Made by a program: the position numbers and the translations under genes. From Aplysia californica (taxonomy: Eukaryota > Mollusca > Gastropoda > Aplysiida > Aplysiidae): a DNA stretch of 64,000 nt. Below, piece by piece: positions 11,746 through 24,798 of the stretch. The notes beneath the pieces were generated by a model. That model was not told where the DNA came from, did no database searches, and saw only the letters and a program-made list of their open reading frames with translations. The stretch is from NCBI RefSeq assembly GCF_000002075.1, contig NW_004797275.1, positions 1,431,496 through 1,495,495 on the forward strand. The letters run 5' to 3'. Within the stretch, counting starts at the first letter, position 1. Every line of letters begins with the position of its first letter.

Positions 11746-12227
11746 TGGGTTGTTCAGGGAGTTTTCAAGGCTCTTTTCTGTTATAACATCGTCTTTTAGG
11801 ATCTATTTGATTTTGATGCTGTTGTCTTTTTAGATGGTTTTTTTTCTGACTTATTTTATCGTGGTGACCATAATCATTTTGATGCTCGCCCCTTTTTGAT
11901 ATTTTAAGTCATTTTGTTGTCACAGTGTCCGTCCTTTGTGGCATTATAGTTATCAGGGCCTATTTTTAGTCATAATATTCAGAATGTAGGAAAACATTGT
12001 TTTACGGATGCGTATTGTTTCTGCCGTGTGTTGTCTATATTGTTTTCAGTGAATTCATTTACTTACCTTTTTCACCTCACTGGGGGTGGTGTGAGGTCCA
12101 TTTTATATGGAAGTTTTTGCGTTGTTTTGTCCTGGGATCTAAGAAAAAATCTTCAGTCTGCTGTTCAGATGTACCATGCTCAAAATTTTGACAAAGTTTA
12201 TTTTATCACAGATTCTTAACTCCTGAA

Positions 12228-12720
12228 CTCGGGCAAGTCACTCCTAGTGGCTTGCAGTCGAAACCGCTGTGACTGATCCGCTGCGATCAGTGGCTGGGGC
12301 AAATTCTCTTACAATGACAATGTTATATTAATTTATGTCAGTTGCCAAAAATAACTCTCGCTGGGAGTTTCTTTCATTAGATGAAGATCTATGAAAGTAG
12401 GTTCATTAGTTTTGATTCAATTACCAATGTAGTGACCTGTATGTCACTCTCAGGTTCGTGCCAGCGTAGTGGGAAAACCCTTTCCACAGATTAAGAGTTT
12501 GTCTATGGCATCGGTTGCATGTGTTCGAAAAATATTTTCTCCAAATTTGAATTCCAAATGTTGAAATAAGCAAGAAGAGATGCATAATAGCCTACATGTT
12601 CAATTTTTAAAAGAAAAAGTTGTTGTTTTTTTCCTCCTCTGAGAAATTTAGCTGTCTGGGCTTTGACCTGTTGAACAGCTTGCTGACTGCATGTTGATTG
12701 GGTCAGAGGCTTCTTTGTTT
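12228..12720 (+). repeat. Dispersed repeat family D, long copy
   Basis: Segments of this stretch recur in the same orientation in the receptor introns at about 41035-41225 and 42331-42625. Shared landmarks are a 'gatgaaga..tatgaaa' block, 'agtgatgtgtatgt..ctttcaggtt', 'tagtgggaaaa' and 'ggacagcttgctgac'. No inverted ends, tRNA boxes or frame are visible. The class is unknown. Confidence 0.6.
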
Positions 12721-13394
12721 CGTTAAAGCCTTCGCTTTTTATAAGTCTACTTCTGTTAAACAGTTATTCCTCTGAGAACACTTTCTGACGCAGGAAAATA
12801 GGAAACTGCAGTTTGCAACCATCCATTTTTTGAGGATCCAACAGTGTTTTGTAAGGGTTTTTTTCTAGACCACAATTCAATTTTGGTGACTTAAGTTCCA
12901 CCCTTCGAGTGCTGCAAGAATTGAATGCTAACAGAATAAATGTCTGTCCAGTCAATGCAGAATCCGTCTGCTTTTTATTTCATGGAGTTCCTGTGGTTAT
13001 TGTTGAAAGGTCTTGTTGGTGTATAAGTGCTTGAGCACCTGCAGCTCTGCCGATTAAAATGATGCTTCACGGGAAGATGAACATATTCCAGAATTTTCTA
13101 TAGAGTCCATTGAGTAATAATCACTGAGCACAGAAAGCTAACTGTCGAGTCAGGATATGTGTTACGTGTATACCAATGAGGAGTCATTGGGGAAAACGGG
13201 CAAGGTTACAAAATGTAAAGTTGTGACCAAATCAATTTTTTTAATTTGTAAGAATCATTTTCGTTTTATTGTTGGTTAGTTATTATTCATCAGTTTCCCG
13301 TTCTACTGCTATGAAAAATAATAAACCAACAGTCCTACAGAAATAAAGTTCTGAGTCTACTAGCTTTTACAATTGATTTGCTTTTCCCAGTTTC

Positions 13395-14205
13395 TTTTTT
13401 GTGACCTTGCTTGTTATTCCCGTAGACACCTCAAATCGTGTCTATTTATTCATGTTATTTTTTTGTCTTGTACTGTTCCAAGCTTCTGTGGTGAACAAAA
13501 TGTTTATCAGAAATGCTGCCAGCTTTTTTTGCAATAAATACAGTCTAGCATGCACATATCAAAATGTTCACATATCGAAACATACTCATAGCGAACTCAC
13601 ACGTATCGAAACATAGCCATAGCGAAACATACACAGAACGTACAGATTTTCAGACCCCAAATTCTTTCTAACATATCCATTGTTTGTACTGAAAGTACGC
13701 ACATAGTGAAATTTGTACATATTAGACAAAGATTTCTGCGTCCTGTAATAATGTTATGTGGGTGCCAGACTGTAAATGAACTGTCTTAAGCATTACTGTT
13801 ATAAATGCTATTGTTCCCTTAGCCAGAGCTGTATTCTCCACAGTATTTTTTAGCCACAAATTTATCTCGTTATTATTCATTTTTATACTGCCGGAAAAGA
13901 AATGATTGATATTGTTAAATCGTGAGTATTTTTTCTATAAGCTGGAGTGTCTCAGAACTGTCTTTCTCTCGTATTGTGAAAACTTTTCCAAATAAGTGAA
14001 ATCCATAATCAAACTAGTTTTGGTCCAGCCATGCTCCAAAACTGTTCAGCCATAGCTCCTTTATTTTATTATGGCTCTGTAATTGATGCTTTTCCCGAAA
14101 ATAGGGGTTGCTTTGCCCCCAGTTTCCATGTTGTAACCTTGCCTGTTATTCCCGTAGACACCTCTAATCCGGTCTATTTATTCATGTTATTTTTTTGGCT
14201 AAGAA
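13395..14205. repeat. Pair of direct repeats about 730 bp apart
   Basis: A block of about 75 bases around 13400-13470 (TTATTCCCGTAGACACCTC then TATTTATTCATGTTATTTTT) recurs at 14130-14205 with few changes. The DNA between is AT-rich and includes several AATAAA hexamers (12934, 13336, 13535), any of which could serve the convergent + strand gene. None can be chosen from sequence alone. Confidence 0.5.
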
Positions 14206-14572
14206 GACAAAACATTGGCTAAAACAGCACCTGGACATGGATGGCTGGTGCCTCTATAAATAAATCATTGATGGTCCGGGGGTTGCTTGGCTCTTAACTT
14301 TTCTCTTGAGTAAGCAACATCATTGATGTGCGTTTGGTATGACTTTTGATCTGTCTCGAACCTTAGAAGAGCCCGAGTTATTTTTGGACTTCTCTCTGCC
14401 CGGTGTCCTGAAGGAAGGGGGGACCTTCGAAATGACCCATTTTATTTATGTCTAGTAGGGTTTTGAACTCAACAATAACAATGTACACTCGAACCTGCTC
14501 TAAGGATCACCTGTTCAAGACAACCACTTGTCCATAGGGCCATTTCTCCCTTTACTCTTTTTTTTTTTAATG

Positions 14573-14813
14573 GTCACTTTTAAGCACAAGGAGGTTATCC
14601 TAAAAAATGCTGTTTTTTGAAAATCGAAGGTAAAGTTTTCACCGTTCAGGTTTTTTTAATAGACAAGGAGAGTTTTCTCTATAACCAAACAAATATAAAT
14701 ACCAATGAAACCAAACTTCTACAGGTAGGGCAATGCCCACTTTTGCCGTGTTGGTCAAGATTTCTGGAAACCCCAGGAATCTGGGTGAGCCCGCTTGTCC
14801 TTAAAAGCGACCA
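14573..14813 (+). mobile_element. Inverted-repeat element, family E
   Basis: The element begins ATGGTCACTTTTAAGCACAA and ends in the inverse, TTGTCCTTAAAAGCGACCA. It matches the copies at 44978-45235 (opposite orientation) and 62395-62645. It is about 240-260 bp with no frame, so it is a MITE-like element. Confidence 0.7.
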
Positions 14814-16526
14814 AATATGATGACACTGTCCACAAGGACAACCGAAGTCTAAGGTAACCACTTTTCTCCATCTCCCCTTTTTTTCTTCTTAGACTGGTGT
14901 AACTGTATATATCCCATAGGTAATGAGACTGGTAGAATTTGTCCAACATGTGTTCTGAAACTTCTGAGATTTTTCTGTAGGTCGAATTCATGTGTCGAGA
15001 GAATGGATAGAATTTGTCAGTTATGTGTTGTGCACCTTTGCTGATTTTTCTGAAGGTCCGATTTATGTGTCAAAGCAAACATTCAACTTTTCTCACAATA
15101 GAGCCATTCAGAGATAAGGTAACAAATTGAGGTGCTTTCAGATCTTTGATAAGTCAAGGTTTTTTTTGGGGGGGGAAGGGGGGGGGGGGATTTTGTCTAC
15201 AAATAAAGATCTGCACAAGTCTGCCATGACGGGAGATCATCTGATTAAAAAACATTTTTCATATAATATCTGGAATAATAACGTGGTGTTTTCAATTTGT
15301 ATTGTACTGGATATAAATGAATGACGGATGATACGGATCTACACCATTTTGTTTTCCAGTCTGTGAACCAGTACTTACATCTTGTCTTGTGGTTTGATTT
15401 TTCTGTGTTCATCTCGTCTCGTGGGATTTTGTTTTATAATATTCTTGATAGCATTATTTGTACATCATGGTTGTTGCGACGAGAGAGCCCCACTTGCCTT
15501 GGTACACTGTTGTTTGTGCAATTCATGACAAAATAAACAGGAAAAAAAACATGTTATGAGGAAAGCTGTATCAGTGTGTCTTTGATTGCCACGTGCATGT
15601 TAGTGACTGTTGTGATTGTGGTGTCTTTGATTGTATTGTTACAATGTGAGTCTTCCGAGAAGCAGAGTGTTTCCTGAGTTCTCTAATGTCCAAATTTCAT
15701 TTTCGGTGACTGTGACCTATATGACGAGCACTGTTCGTTGTTTTACCTCATGTGATGTGGTGGAGGAGGAGAGAAACTGCAGACGAACGATGCACCTCAA
15801 ACCTAAGGAAGCCTGAATATCACACAGATGAAAACTGTTCGTGGTATTTTGTATTCGCCATCCAACTGTTTCTGTTCTTCACTAGCTTTGTAAAATAACT
15901 GCAGATTCAAGTTCAGCTATACTTTATCTGTGCAAAAAAATCTTTATCTTTCAGAAACACTTGGTTCTATTTATTGAATTAATTATAGGCAATTGACAGC
16001 TCAGTTGAACTCCTCCCTTTAGTCCGGGGGATCCAAAATTGTACTCAGTGAAACACAAGATGACCCTTCATCACGAAGGGTTAATGCAAACATGTTGCTA
16101 CATGAATATTTCTAGAGTTTTCGATATCTTCAAAGTAGTTAATTTTTAGGAGTGAAAACTATCACACGGTTATAAGTAGCTCCCACAAGTTTTGTCATAA
16201 TTAGCCTACCAAAAATATAATTAAATTTTAAGTGAACTATACACATACAGTCGGGCACAGATAAATCAAAAACATGTCAAATATGTTCGACACATCCATA
16301 CTTCGCGTATACCATATTGCAAAAAATTAAAGAGATATCAGTCCGGGAACGATAAATTATACCGGCTATCCGTGATTTCGAGCTTTCTGTGTTGGTGAAC
16401 ACAAGAGTGTTCTAAGCTGACTGCTTTAACTATAGTATATAATCCCCCATTTGGTTCTTTGGCTTTGTCAAAAAGCTGAACACACACAAAGACAGTCTCA
16501 AACAGACAGTTTTAATTTTAGTTATA
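14814..16526. other. No gene or repeat recognised
   Basis: This is AT-rich sequence with a short G-run near 15170-15190. A candidate polyadenylation signal for the + strand gene, AAAATAAACAGG with an A-run, lies at about 15530-15550. It is unproven and would imply a 6-kb 3' UTR. Confidence 0.35.
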
Positions 16527-16937
16527 GTTTTTCAGCACTTGCAACACAACAAGGTCATATGATATATTTTTTTTATAGTAGAGGGTTTTACGACGCTCGC
16601 AACTGCATAAGGTCATATGAGCGCCAAGGGGTGGGTGTTAACAGAGAAGTCTTTACAGGGAATCAGACTTATTTTGCTCACCTCTCTAGCTTCAACAGCA
16701 CAAAATCTGCTTCGACTATCAAGGCACTCCAAAAATAGCAGGTCACAAGAGAGTGACAAACATACAAAAGAAGTAGAGGAAAATGACAATAGTAAGGATT
16801 AGGAAAGAAAAAGCAGCAGTTACCTGTAGATCAGGCACAGTTATGAGCGTGACATGAATCGGCCCATTTACAATTCTACTGTGCTTGAACGAGAAATCTC
16901 TCCCCTTTGGGAATGGCCAAAAGACACTACAGTCAGT
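16527..16937 (-). mobile_element. Family T2 retroposon, preceded by a lone shared tail
   Basis: A short copy of the shared tail lies at 16527-16563. A nearly complete T2 copy runs from its tail at 16584 (TTTTACGACGCTCGCAACTG) to its 5' end near 16937. T2 copies at 30590-30960 and 36760-37142 match throughout. They share 'ggggtgg..gt.aacagagaagtc' and 'tagcttcaacagca'. There is no frame and no obvious tRNA head. Confidence 0.7.
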
Positions 16938-17065
16938 GGCAAGGTCATATGAGTGTCGAAGATTAGAGGTGTTGCAAGAGAATAACAAGCACAAAAAAGG
17001 AGGAGAGATAAGGACAATAGATGATTAATAGGAAAGAAGGCGCAGAGCACCTGCTAACCACCCAC
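16938..17065 (-). mobile_element. Family T1 retroposon abutting T2
   Basis: T1 is joined directly to the 5' side of the T2 copy, without the T1 tail's last bases. The same T2-T1 order occurs at 30590-31131. Either T2 arose as a fusion with T1 sequence, or T1 lies at a favoured site. Confidence 0.65.
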
Positions 17066-19727
17066 ACAAACATTAAGGAGGCAAAGTAAACATAACAGAC
17101 GTATGTTTGATATGTATATTTATTATAATTCTCTCTATAATTTATGGGGGCAAATGGAGAAGTGAATAAATTTGTATAGTCTCAAATACAAAATACAAAA
17201 GAGTCAGCATACGTTGTTAATTAGAAGTGCACAAGGCTCACAAACATATTTTTACAAATGGAATGTAGACAATACCCACACAATTTACTCTGTATGTATG
17301 TACACATGCAAAATGCAATGTTCATCCTTCGTGGAAAACGCCCCACTGAGCTGTAGGCCATTATATGAAAACACAAGACTCTCTTTAGTGTAAGGTAGCT
17401 CTTGACCAAGAATGCAGGAGATGTGACCTATACCACAGTCATCACAGCATACAGCAGGACTAAGCAGGAGAGTTTTCATTGACCCATATCACACAAGCAA
17501 TGGATGCTGATGATTGCAGTTTTTAAAGAAAAATAAAAAACACGTATTCACTTTGTAGCTTATAAATAAACTAAAAGAAAGTTTTGGAAGCTTTCATGAT
17601 GAAATGAAACGGGCAAGAAGAAAGGTGTGTGTCATCTCATTTTAACACAATCGGTTGTAGTTCTTTCTCAAATAGGCAGCTCATACATCACCTATTCTCC
17701 TTTGTCAAAGATGCTCTTAATTTCAAGGCCCAGTTTTTATCAGTCGTTGTTCTTTCTCGACCTATAAAATGAAGAGAACATATGAAGTCTTCTTTTTTTT
17801 TTTAAAGAAACGTTCTTGATTTAGACCCATTATCAACAACACAGCTTTCTTGACAACAAGAACAGAGCGAGCCTATTTATTCGTATTTTTTATTCTTCTT
17901 TTTTTTTTTAGATTTGTTCCACATTTCTGAACTTGAATCTGTCAGTATTTCATCAATTCAAAAAACCCCACTTGTCTTTAACATGAATTAATCATCATGC
18001 CCATCCATTAAAAAATCTCACTACCACGTTGATTTAACTGTTCACATTTGACCTGATACTTTTGCAGAACAGACCTGCAAAAATATAATTTTGATTTGTC
18101 TTTCGGGGCTTTTTTAACAATGAAAAAATGAACCATGTAAGGACAATGAAACGAAGCATGTATAATCATTCATAAATACACAAAACAAACATCAAATTTC
18201 ATTATTTGAGCACTTTACATTTCAGCTATCCCTTCTAGATGATGTCAGCGCAGAAACAACACATTGTTTACATCCTGCTACTCCCTCCCACCCCTAAAAA
18301 AATTAATTTATCTCATACATAAATTCATTTCTTTCTTTCATATTAATCATTCTCTCATTCAAAATGACAAGTAAAACTTGTTCCTTATACAGTAGAGTTG
18401 GATTTGCCTACAGAAGTAGCACCACACATTTCTTTCCAGGTTGGTTTCTAGATATCTGAAACGGTGAACCTCCAGTAATCACATTTTTCTTATTTCCAGT
18501 GTACAAAGAAATCTAATCTAAAATGTACTAGTAGTACAGTACAACGCTGACATGAAAAACCATGATTTTATTTGAACTCTCATCGAAAAGATTCTAGTTA
18601 TAGTTTTCTCGTATTCCATCCTGTCTTTCCCCAGCCTCAGATCTGAGTGCAGTTAAGTAAATTTGTCAGATAAAGAAGAATTAAGTAAGGTGTATGTAAT
18701 AGATACAGAAAAGACTATAGGTCTGTAAGGTGATCCCCTTACAATGTTTGCAAAAAAACACGGACAAAACATTGAAAAAAAAAAAAACAACAACAACACT
18801 ACATTCCCCATCCAACCATCTGGTTTACTTTTTTTTGCTGAAAGTGCAAACCCCCTTAATTTTCACAGCGTCTCAGACACCATGTTAGAGCCCAATAGAT
18901 TTTTTAAAATCTTACCTTCTTCAAAATCAAATACCATAAAGTGGGCTGGAAGTGGAAGGTATAAACCACCATCCACCCCCCAAAAATATGCAGCTTTTTG
19001 TCTGGGGTGCCTCACTTTTCACAGAAAAAGTATATCGTCTGCATCATTCCACAAGCCCCCAAGTAATTTCTTTTTCAAAGTTTTGAAAAAATTCAATCAA
19101 AAAGAGAGTACCCAAATTAAAACTATTTCATAGGCACTCAGGGATTAAAGTTAAAAACTAAGACGGAAATGACTTTAAAAGAGTATAACTATATTACAAG
19201 ATGCCCCTAGATGTCTTTATTCTAAATCTAATAACAGCTCTACCTGGAAAACCCCAAGAAATTGACTAGGTGATTGTGAAATGATGCTGGTGATATTGAT
19301 ATTAAATACAACCGTAATAAAAAAAACTCATCAGTTCAGTTTACAAGAAGAGTTAAATCATGGTATAAAAAGACCAAATGAAAGCAGAAAGCATATTCAC
19401 GACACAATTCAAAAAGAATACAGACCATACAAACAGATATATTTTGCCTTTCATAATTATTCCTTTCAAGAAAATTCAAAATCAAAATGTGCAGCAAACA
19501 AATTTCATATCACTATATGTGAGCATAAATCAGAAAAAGTTGCTGAAAAAATTCTCAAAAGAAAAAATAATCTAGCACTCAAGTCTTCTTTCCACTTAGT
19601 ACAAACTGAAGCCCGAAAATTTTGCTGAATATTTTCAAGTCGTAAGAAGGCAGTTGGAAGAAGGTTCCATTGGGCAGGGCACTTGACTCGGTCCGATACA
19701 GCTCTCTCATCTACTGCGTACCACTGT
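17066..19727. other. Probable 3' UTR and flank of the receptor gene
   Basis: This is unique-looking AT-rich DNA downstream of the receptor stop codon. Several AATAAA hexamers occur on the - strand (for example near 19215 and 17118). Open frames on the + strand at 18744-19133 and 19281-19628 have no recognisable motif and are probably chance. I see no transposon ends here. Confidence 0.4.
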
Positions 19728-19762
19728 TCAAAGGGCACCAAGACTTGTCTGAGACCGCGAGC
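19728..19762 (-). CDS. Receptor exon 16 (terminal)
   Basis: The acceptor is CTCCTCTCTCCCTGCAG. The exon enters in phase 1, completes Arg970 and ends with SRSQTSLGAL and TGA at 19728-19730. The basic/Ser-rich end suits kinase control, which is an inference. Confidence 0.75.
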
Positions 19763-22700
19763 CTGCAGGGAGAGAGGAGGGGCACATACAACATGAGATG
19801 GACAAAGTACCTTACTTAATAATAATAATAATAATAAATAAATAGCATTTGTATAGCCCATATCCCCGCTCAACAGCAGGCTCTATGTGCTTTACACTAT
19901 ATTATTACCCCAGCAGACCATAGAACACTACGAAACATTCTCAGCTTCCCGGGAAGCACACAAAGCAAGCAGCAGATTAAGCGCTCAAACACTAACAAAC
20001 TGACAAGATCTTTCACTGTCCATAGCCGGGTACCCATTCCCACCTGGGTGAAGTGAGGAAAATTCGTGTAAAGTGCCTTTCCCAAGGACACAACGTTGGG
20101 TCCCTGACGGGATTTGAACCCATGACCTTACGGTTGCGAGTCCGAGAGCCCAACCACTAGGCCACAGACGCCACTGAATTTCATCATTTTTTCAACAAGA
20201 TTTGTCTTTTTCACACACATCGTGCGAGACAGAGCCAAGGCGTAGAATGGGAGTACTTGTTCAGTCTTAGTACTTTAAAGTTGTTAACATCGTTATGGCT
20301 TGTTCTGTGCAGGTCTTGTCAATGAATGAATCATCTCATAATTTATCTATTGGTACAAGTTTTACTGATCTGTCTCTTATAATAAGCAAAAGAAACGTCG
20401 ATCAAAGATTGTGACCTGTGACGCCTTGCACAGGGCAGAATTTCCCTCAGCATGTGAGGTGCATATATGGTTAGCATTCAAGGGGTTAATCATCGCAATA
20501 TTCCATGAATTCCATGATATTTTGTTCCACTGATCTTTTTACGGCATTTGCAACACAATTAGGTCATATAAGTTCCGACGATAAGAAGTGTTGCAAAAAG
20601 AGTAACAAACAAAAAAGAAGGAGAAGATTTGGGGGTGTGTGCAAGCAAGATATATGGGACAGAAGAAGAAAAGGAAGAGTCACTCAAGGGAGAGTGTGGA
20701 TGGGCACATCTCAAAAATCAAGAGAGCTTTTGCTAGGACAATCCTCTCCTGCAGTTCACAGTATAAAGTGGGAGAAAGAGGGGCAGGTCAAGAAAGAGAT
20801 CAGAGGTCAACATGAGGATAGACAGTTCGCTACCCTAGAATTATAAAATCCTATCAGATCAACATCTAGTTTTGAGAAATTTGAAGTAAAAAATTTTTAG
20901 TTTCACATGTTCAGCTCTTTCAAATGCAATTCTTTGCACATCTTGATAACGACTTCGAATAATCTTACAACTTTGATAGAGCAGATAGAACATTATATTT
21001 CTGACCTCATGATCTTAGCAACTCCAAAACGGCCAATAAAAAACACTGTAGTTCTGTCCCCGTCATTATATGCACGAAAAATTATGAAATTATGCCAAAA
21101 TGAGCCCAAAAATGATAAATTATGCGATTCTGTTAATTTTAACAAAGAATGATAAAGGAAAATAATCAGAAATTATGCAAAAAATTATCAAATTTTGCTA
21201 AATTATGCGGGGTGCATAAAACCACGCGGACAGGTAGTTCAAATGTAGTGAGGTATTACAATGAGCGATGCTAAAAGAACTTAAGAGAAAAGGATGGGAC
21301 AGGAGCAGCTGGCTGGAAAGTCATCTGTGGTGCCTCCACAATCAATGACCACACTGTCGAAAGCTGACAAAACGCCTTTTTTTATATTTTGTCGCTAGAT
21401 AATTTTATTTGCTAAATCGAAAGCCTGATCAGTTACCCTACTTGTGTGCAAAAAGTAAAATTGAAACTGTCGCTAGTTTTTTAATCAATTAGAATTCAGA
21501 TTTCGGAATGACTCCATTTTTAAATGATTAAGCTAACGAAAAACCTCTTTCCTTCGAAACTGCTCTGAAGAAAAAAAAAGCGTTTTTCAGCTTACGGCAG
21601 TACAGTATAACGGTGAAGGTGAAGGACTTACGGCGAAGAGTTCCCTTGGCAGATCTCGGACGTCCAGAGGATCCAAAAGCAACTTCAGACTGAGGCCGCT
21701 TCTGTGGGTGACGACCTTTGAGGTCGTCAGTCACGCGCAGTACACGAGTGCTTCCATAAGCCGACTCTGCTTTTTTCAGGTATGTAGGAGGGGCACTGTA
21801 GGTGCTCATAGGGTGTTTCAAATGTGTCGCCACTGGGGGGAAAGAATGATATCAGGCCTCAAAACATCTCGTTCATTACACTTACCGCCCAAATGTCTGA
21901 AGAGATAACACAGCAGGGGTTTCCATCCTGAAGAAAATTGAGGGAAAACGGCACAGAAAAGAATGAAGCAAACAGTACAAAGAATTTTGGAAACTGTACG
22001 TTTAAAAGTCATAGATCTCAAGGGCTGCAAGAAAAGTATCTCACAATCTACAGAGATAGAAATGAGTCAACGATAGCTTTCCGGGGCCTAACAGGCTACA
22101 ATACTGTAATGCTCCTAAGCACTGGGTTGAAAAATAAACAAGAAAATGGGGTTTATATTGTGAAGTCATGAGGGTCTTCCACTGAAGTCATGTTAATCAA
22201 CAATTACAAAATATGATTTAAAAGACATACGTTGAAGTTCAGTTTGGATTTCAAAAGAGTTGTTAACATTCCAGTGAGATATGTATGTTAGCTCTGAGCT
22301 TGCGGGTATTCTTACAGAAAAATAATTCTGAAGAAAAATTGTTAATATTTCTACAGGAAAGTCCTAAGCAGACTTATTGAAAATTGTCACATTAACTTTT
22401 TAACCTTTAAAATAGCAAGGCTATTGCGCACTTATGCTTCTTTGACTGCTTGATTATTGTAAACAAAAAGCTAATCATACTAATGAGATACTCAAATTAC
22501 TCAGGAAAATATAATGAGGGGGGGGGGGGTAATTGACAGTCAGACAAATTGACTTTCAGGAAGGATGAGCATGGAGTGGAAACCCCTAAAAGAGAAATGT
22601 TGACCACTTGCTGGCGAAAGCGTAAGATCTAGCCAGAAAAAGCAAAGATAATCATAAAAGCTTGAACTTGTTTTGGTATACAATAAACTGTAAAATACAT

Positions 22701-24029
22701 GTAGTTTCTAGCTGATATTATTCCTTCAAAGCAAACTTCAAGCGACTGATTAGTCTAATAATTATGTAACAGTTGGGTATGCTGTCCAACACATTGGTAT
22801 TTTTAATGTGTGATACATCAGACATTTGATAAAATATGTCCCAAGAAGCTTTCATGACAAATTGTAAATTGTCAACTTAAGCAAAATTAAAGGTATTCAT
22901 AACCTTTTTACTTGCAAATGATGCTACATGATTTATAACAATTTGAAAGCATTACGTACATAATCCAATTACAATATTTATCTTTACAAAACAAAATCCA
23001 GTGGTTACTTCTATCATTCGAGTCAGTGTTAAGAATACTGAGGATTACAAATTGATGTAATAACTGTTGTAGGTTACATCCTTAAAATAAGCTGATTTTA
23101 AAAGTACCATGTATTTTTTCATCCTGTCTAATTAAGGATAATCTCTTTAAAATTACATTTTAGTCAGAGCACAAGCACAGCACACAAACAGTCACAAACC
23201 ACAACACACAAACAGTCACAATCCACAAAACATAATACAAAACAGAATAAGTATACACAGCAAATCCACTCTTATAATACTTGGTGGCGTATCATCCTTT
23301 ATCTTTTTTAAACAAAATTTAGAAACTGAAATAATATACGTCCTTTTTTCGATGTCAATTTACTTCTTCACAGTTCTTTAAATGAACAAAGGAGCTTGAA
23401 CAGCATTATCTTTGGAGAACAGTCTAAACATGTTACTGTTTTTTATCAGTTTCTGCTACGACTATGACAGACCGACAGAAAACAGGGAAAAATTTATGCT
23501 TAAAGAGAAAAAGCCAGGACGGTAGAACATAAATTTTTTTTCCTTTAACATTGCAGTCATAAAATCTAAACCAGGTGCTTTACAAAAATGTTTTTTTGGG
23601 TTTTTTTGTTTTTTTAATGAGTAATCTGCTACGTCGTGGAAAAAAGAAAGGGAAGGCCTCCGCCTAAATGCCTGAGGTACTTTTTTGCATTGAAATCAAA
23701 GCTCAAGTAGTTGAGGCTCACCATGTCTAGCACTAAGAGAGCTCATTCGAACAAGGTTTGACAAAGCAAGGTAGCAGAGGAAGAGAAGGAGTGTGTTGTG
23801 GGGGAGGGGGGGGCGTGAAGAGGTGGAGGGGGAGGAAGGATGGGGTTGTGAAGGGGTGGGGGAAGAGGGAGTTGTTTTGAAGGGGAGGAGGAAGAAGTGT
23901 GAGGGAGTGGGGAAGAACATGAAAGTAGGAAGGGGGTGGAGGTATGAAGGGAATAAAGAGGGACAGGGGGAAAGGGTGAGAAAGAGAGAGAGAGAGAGAT
24001 AGAGAGAGATGGAGAGAGAGTGAGAGAGA

Positions 24030-24069
<40 letters not shown>

Positions 24070-24738
24070 GACAGAGAGAGAGGGGGGGGGGAAGAGTTAA
24101 TCCCTTATTCTTCCATCTTGAATAGGTCAAGATATTTGTGATTGAAGGAGGTGGGGCTCACTGGGTTCAGAGGTAAAATTTTCTAGAAAATAGCTGCCAA
24201 AGTTTGGCGACTTCCATAGCTTGAGAGTCCTTGAAAACTGAAAATTTAGTTCATGTCTCTTTAATCAACGTTTTTCGTTAAAATCCACACAGAAATGTTT
24301 TTTTTTTAATGAACATAAAATACGTTGAGCCTATAATAAAAAATTCGATAAAATATCCAAACCAGCAGAGAAATGTCAGTTTCTTCGATTGCAGTATTTT
24401 GACGAGCGCCTGATATCACCACGACGCCTCACATTTGTTTAGTCTCAGTACTTTCAAGCTGTTTATATTCCTATGGCTTGTTCTGCGAAGACCTTGTCAA
24501 TGGATCAAGCCATCTCTTCATTTCTTTCTCCATTATTGATATATATATTGACAATGACAATGACAATGACAATCTTTATTCATCTCGCAGGGAGAAATTT
24601 GTCTTGGTCGTTAACAATGGCAGTAGACGTTACAAAGGTTAGACTTAAAGGTGCACTCACGCAAACGCACAACAAGACAGGACATTTTGCCAAGTAAATA
24701 CATGTCTCACGGGCTGGGACAACCCGCTCCGTAACACA

Positions 24739-24798
<60 letters not shown>

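Noticed and set aside
18744-19628. Two + strand frames of 129 and 115 codons antisense to the receptor 3' end
   Set aside because: AT-rich, with no motif, no splice context and no codon bias; they probably lie in the 3' UTR region of the - strand gene.
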